Shown: piece after piece, positions 63,651 through 64,000 of the stretch
Numbering within the stretch: position 1 is the stretch's first letter
Layout: the number at the start of each line of letters is the position of its first letter
NCBI RefSeq assembly: GCF_035046505.1
Contig: NC_089822.1
Span: forward strand, 209,804,419 to 209,868,418
Length of the DNA: 64,000 nucleotides
Origin: Tiliqua scincoides
Taxonomy: Eukaryota; Chordata; Lepidosauria; Squamata; Scincidae
Direction: 5' to 3'
The notes under the pieces: model-generated
What the model was told of the DNA's origin: nothing
The model's database searches: none
What the model saw: only the letters and a program-made list of their open reading frames with translations
Made by a program: the position numbers and the translations under genes

Positions 63651-64000
63651 TACAGCGTGATGATGTTTGCATCCCTCATGTCTTGAGGTACTCCTCCTTC
63701 TCTCCAGCAGAGACAGAGGATTTCATGCAGCTCAGTGACGATGATCTCTTTGCAGCACTTTAGGACTTCAGCAGGGATGCTGTCTTTTCCTGGTGCCTTG
63801 CCAAAGGCAAGGGAGTCCAGGGCCACGTGAAGTTCTTCTAGGGTTGGTTCAGTCAAGCTCCTCCAACACAGGCAGACACTCAATGTTGTTCAGCGCTTCT
63901 TCGGTGACTACATTATCTCTGGAATATAGCTCAGAGTAGTGCTGCACCCAGCGTTCCATCTGCTGCGCCCGATCCTGGATGACCTCACCTGCTGCAGACT
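63651..64000 (-). mobile_element. Non-LTR LINE, region before and at the start of the reverse transcriptase
   Basis: The minus strand encodes GEVIQDRAQQMERWVQHYSE and EEALNNIECLP. After one frame change it gives EPTLEELHVALDSLAFGKAP, then GKDSIPAEVLKC and VPQDMRDANIITLY. These are the linker and first reverse transcriptase motifs of the LINE group whose C-terminus is at 55085. It runs off the right edge upstream and stops at 63651 on its 3' side. Confidence 0.85.

Overview
The window comes from a squamate reptile (lizard or snake). Interspersed DNA includes CR1 LINE 3' ends, a tRNA-headed SINE with the Bov-B type tail that defines Sauria SINEs, SINEs with L2-type tails, and many hAT, Tigger and Harbinger-like non-autonomous DNA transposons. 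The genes have vertebrate split structure. I read three host genes, all on the minus strand, in the order ITIH4 - MUSTN1 - STIMATE, which matches human 3p21.1 as I remember it.

Region by region: 1-154 is one exon of an inter-alpha-trypsin inhibitor heavy chain gene, most likely ITIH4. A broken second copy of the start of this exon, with its 3' splice site and a diverged copy of the adjoining intron, lies at 7588-7940 and is cut by a CR1 insertion. MUSTN1 (three coding exons, 78 aa, complete) runs from 15274 down to 10478, with a TATA box and a consensus MEF2 site upstream and a polyadenylation signal near 10150. From about 15.4 to 20 kb the intergenic DNA holds a clear solitary LTR, a second possible LTR and DNA-transposon remains. 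STIMATE (TMEM110) coding exons 2-8 run from 49719 down to 26079. They encode about 240 residues, which is nearly all of the usual protein; exon 1 is not seen and must lie beyond base 64000, so intron 1 exceeds 14 kb. STIMATE's 3' UTR region (below 26078) contains a complete 1.9-kb LINE-derived insertion with one ORF1-like frame and a 16-bp target duplication.

The rest is intronic or intergenic sequence rich in transposons. Target-site duplications can be read by eye for many of them: 8 bp for hAT, TA for Tigger-like, 3 bp for Harbinger-like. Several are nested, giving a readable order of insertion.

On function, MUSTN1 is a small musculoskeletal nuclear protein, STIMATE is an ER membrane regulator of STIM1 and store-operated calcium entry, and ITIH4 is a secreted liver protein. 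They share a neighbourhood rather than a pathway, but the exon phases allow the STIMATE-MUSTN1 read-through splice known from human.
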